Source: CALJIC01 sp039805565
GTDB lineage: Bacteria > Chloroflexota > Chloroflexia > Chloroflexales > Roseiflexaceae
Reading direction: 5' to 3'
Assembly (NCBI GenBank): GCA_039805565.1
Contig: JBDLTZ010000024.1
Location: 1 to 14,329, forward strand
DNA length: 14,329 nucleotides
This document shows, one piece after another, positions 14,074 through 14,329 of this stretch; position 1 is the first letter of the stretch; every line of letters begins with the position of its first letter. The position numbers and the translations under genes were made by a program. The notes beneath the pieces were generated by a model. The model worked only from the letters and a program-made list of their open reading frames with translations. It had not been told where the DNA came from and made no database searches.

Positions 14074-14090
14074 ACAAGGTCGTACGTCAT
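14061..14090 (-). CDS. Possible nine-codon leader peptide MTYDLVPPP
   Basis: On the minus strand ATG at 14090-14088 opens a frame that stops with TGA at 14063-14061, encoding MTYDLVPPP. Its three proline codons (CCT CCA CCC) lie exactly on the 5' arm of the terminator-like hairpin. Polyproline runs are known to stall ribosomes when EF-P is limiting. No good ribosome binding site precedes the ATG (CTCTCCATCTGACGAC), so translation is doubtful and the frame could be chance. Confidence 0.2.
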   Translation of the reverse strand: MTYDLVPPP

Positions 14091-14161
14091 GTCGTCAGAT
14101 GGAGAGTGAGTGCTTGCGTGCCTGTCCCGGCGCAGCCGGAACACATTGACGCAAGAGCGTT

Positions 14162-14190
14162 AGTATAGCACGTGGCAGTAAATATGTCAA
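14162..14190 (-). promoter_or_regulatory. Near-consensus sigma-70 promoter for the sigma factor gene
   Basis: On the minus strand TTGACA (14190-14185), a 17-base spacer and TATACT (14167-14162) match the consensus at 11 of 12 positions. TGC immediately before the -10 adds an extended -10 element. Transcription should begin at about 14155. It is the strongest promoter in the window. Confidence 0.85.
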
Positions 14191-14240
14191 GTAGATCGTC
14201 GTAGGCCTCCAGGGCTAATGCAAAGTCGGACTAGAGGAGA

Positions 14241-14269
14241 ATAACAGGAGAACACCGCGCTGCTATGAT
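14241..14269 (+). promoter_or_regulatory. Promoter for the gene at the right edge
   Basis: ATAACA (14241-14246), a 17-base spacer and TATGAT (14264-14269) preceded by TGC (14261-14263) make a good extended -10 promoter on the plus strand. It diverges from the sigma promoter, whose -35 begins about 50 bases away. The predicted leader of about 35 bases runs to the ATG at 14311. Confidence 0.55.
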
Positions 14270-14310
14270 TGGGGCGCCAACCACACAATCAGGACAGCGA
14301 GGTGTTCAGC

Positions 14311-14329
14311 ATGGATGCTATCACATTCA
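14311..14329 (+). CDS. 5' end of a gene running off the window
   Basis: ATG at 14311 begins MDAITF and continues past the edge. GCGAGGTG (14298-14305) is a suitable ribosome binding site five to six bases upstream, and a promoter is placed at 14241-14269. Six codons are too few to identify a product. An alternative ATG at 14265 overlaps the -10 hexamer and lacks a close ribosome binding site. Confidence 0.45.

Larger units (their letters stand above)
13939..14155 (-). promoter_or_regulatory. Structured 5' leader of the sigma factor gene, possible attenuator
   Basis: About 217 nt separate the predicted transcription start from the ATG. On the minus strand there are four stem-loops. SL1 is 14113-14155 (CTTGCGT/ACGCAAG enclosing GTTCCGGC/GCCGGGAC with loop TGC; one pair is G-U only if the minus strand is the RNA). 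SL2 is 14047-14073 (9-base stem followed by TTTTCGTT). SL3 is 14004-14043 (CGTTGCC/GGCAACG enclosing GTGC/GCAC). SL4 is 13968-13987 (CGGCGC/GCGCCG). The start site coincides with the 5' arm of SL1. I could not match it to a riboswitch class I know. The segment from start to SL2 (about 115 nt) could also be a free small RNA. Confidence 0.55.

Noticed and set aside
14113..14155. Cyclic-di-GMP (GEMM) riboswitch suggested by GGCACGCAAGC in the sigma leader
   Set aside because: The required paired architecture, tetraloop and receptor are not present; only a short string is similar.
1397..14258. Identical 15-base string ACAGGAGAACACCGC at the peptidase ribosome binding site (minus strand, 1397-1411) and at 14244-14258
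   Set aside because: One shared 15-mer in a 14-kb GC-rich window is within chance expectation and its core is just a ribosome-binding-site-like sequence.
14265..14329. Alternative start ATG at 14265 for the right-edge gene
   Set aside because: It overlaps the -10 hexamer and its nearest AGGAG is about 14 bases away, whereas ATG 14311 has GAGGTG at proper distance.

Overview
The window is very GC-rich, with coding sequence using G/C at most third positions, and reads as chromosomal DNA of an environmental bacterium. The sigma-70 protein, the DUF990-type ABC exporter and several kinds of short dispersed or tandem repeat between genes make a member of the Chloroflexota the most likely source. 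That assignment is inference; no rRNA or other lineage marker is present. I see no tRNA, CRISPR array, transposase or phage gene.

Layout. The left end (2-115) is the C-terminus of a probable FAD-dependent oxidoreductase, followed by an array of 17 heptanucleotides (128-246). A minus-strand M20-family zinc amidohydrolase (266-1396) is divergent from a tightly packed three-gene ABC-2 export operon (1595-4130). A convergent gap (4131-4372) carries one copy of a small dispersed hairpin repeat. Next comes a minus-strand pair in ATGA overlap: an unidentified 177-residue protein and a fusion of two SDR/epimerase domains (4373-6474).

Divergent from that pair is a plus-strand catabolic-looking cluster (6565-10037). 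It contains an acetyl-xylan-esterase-like hydrolase, a second heptanucleotide array, a paralogue of the hydrolase that has lost its catalytic Ser and His, a SelA/DgaE-like PLP enzyme, and the wreck of an amidohydrolase gene. Then follow an unidentified minus-strand gene (10074-10613) and a DUF5060/DUF4038 glycoside-hydrolase-like protein (10740-12302). Taken together, 4373-12302 looks like an accessory sugar or plant-polysaccharide catabolism locus that is partly decaying.

The right end holds a gap of about 590 bases with what may be a degraded membrane-protein gene, bracketed by direct copies of a nonamer repeat. A minus-strand sigma-70 factor (12895-13938) follows. It has a near-consensus promoter (TTGACA, 17 bases, TATACT), a structured leader of about 217 nt and a strong 3' terminator hairpin. 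The leader contains a terminator-like hairpin whose 5' arm overlaps a nine-codon reading frame ending in three proline codons, which looks like attenuator architecture and is the most interesting regulatory signal here. A divergent promoter drives a gene that begins at 14311 and runs off the end.
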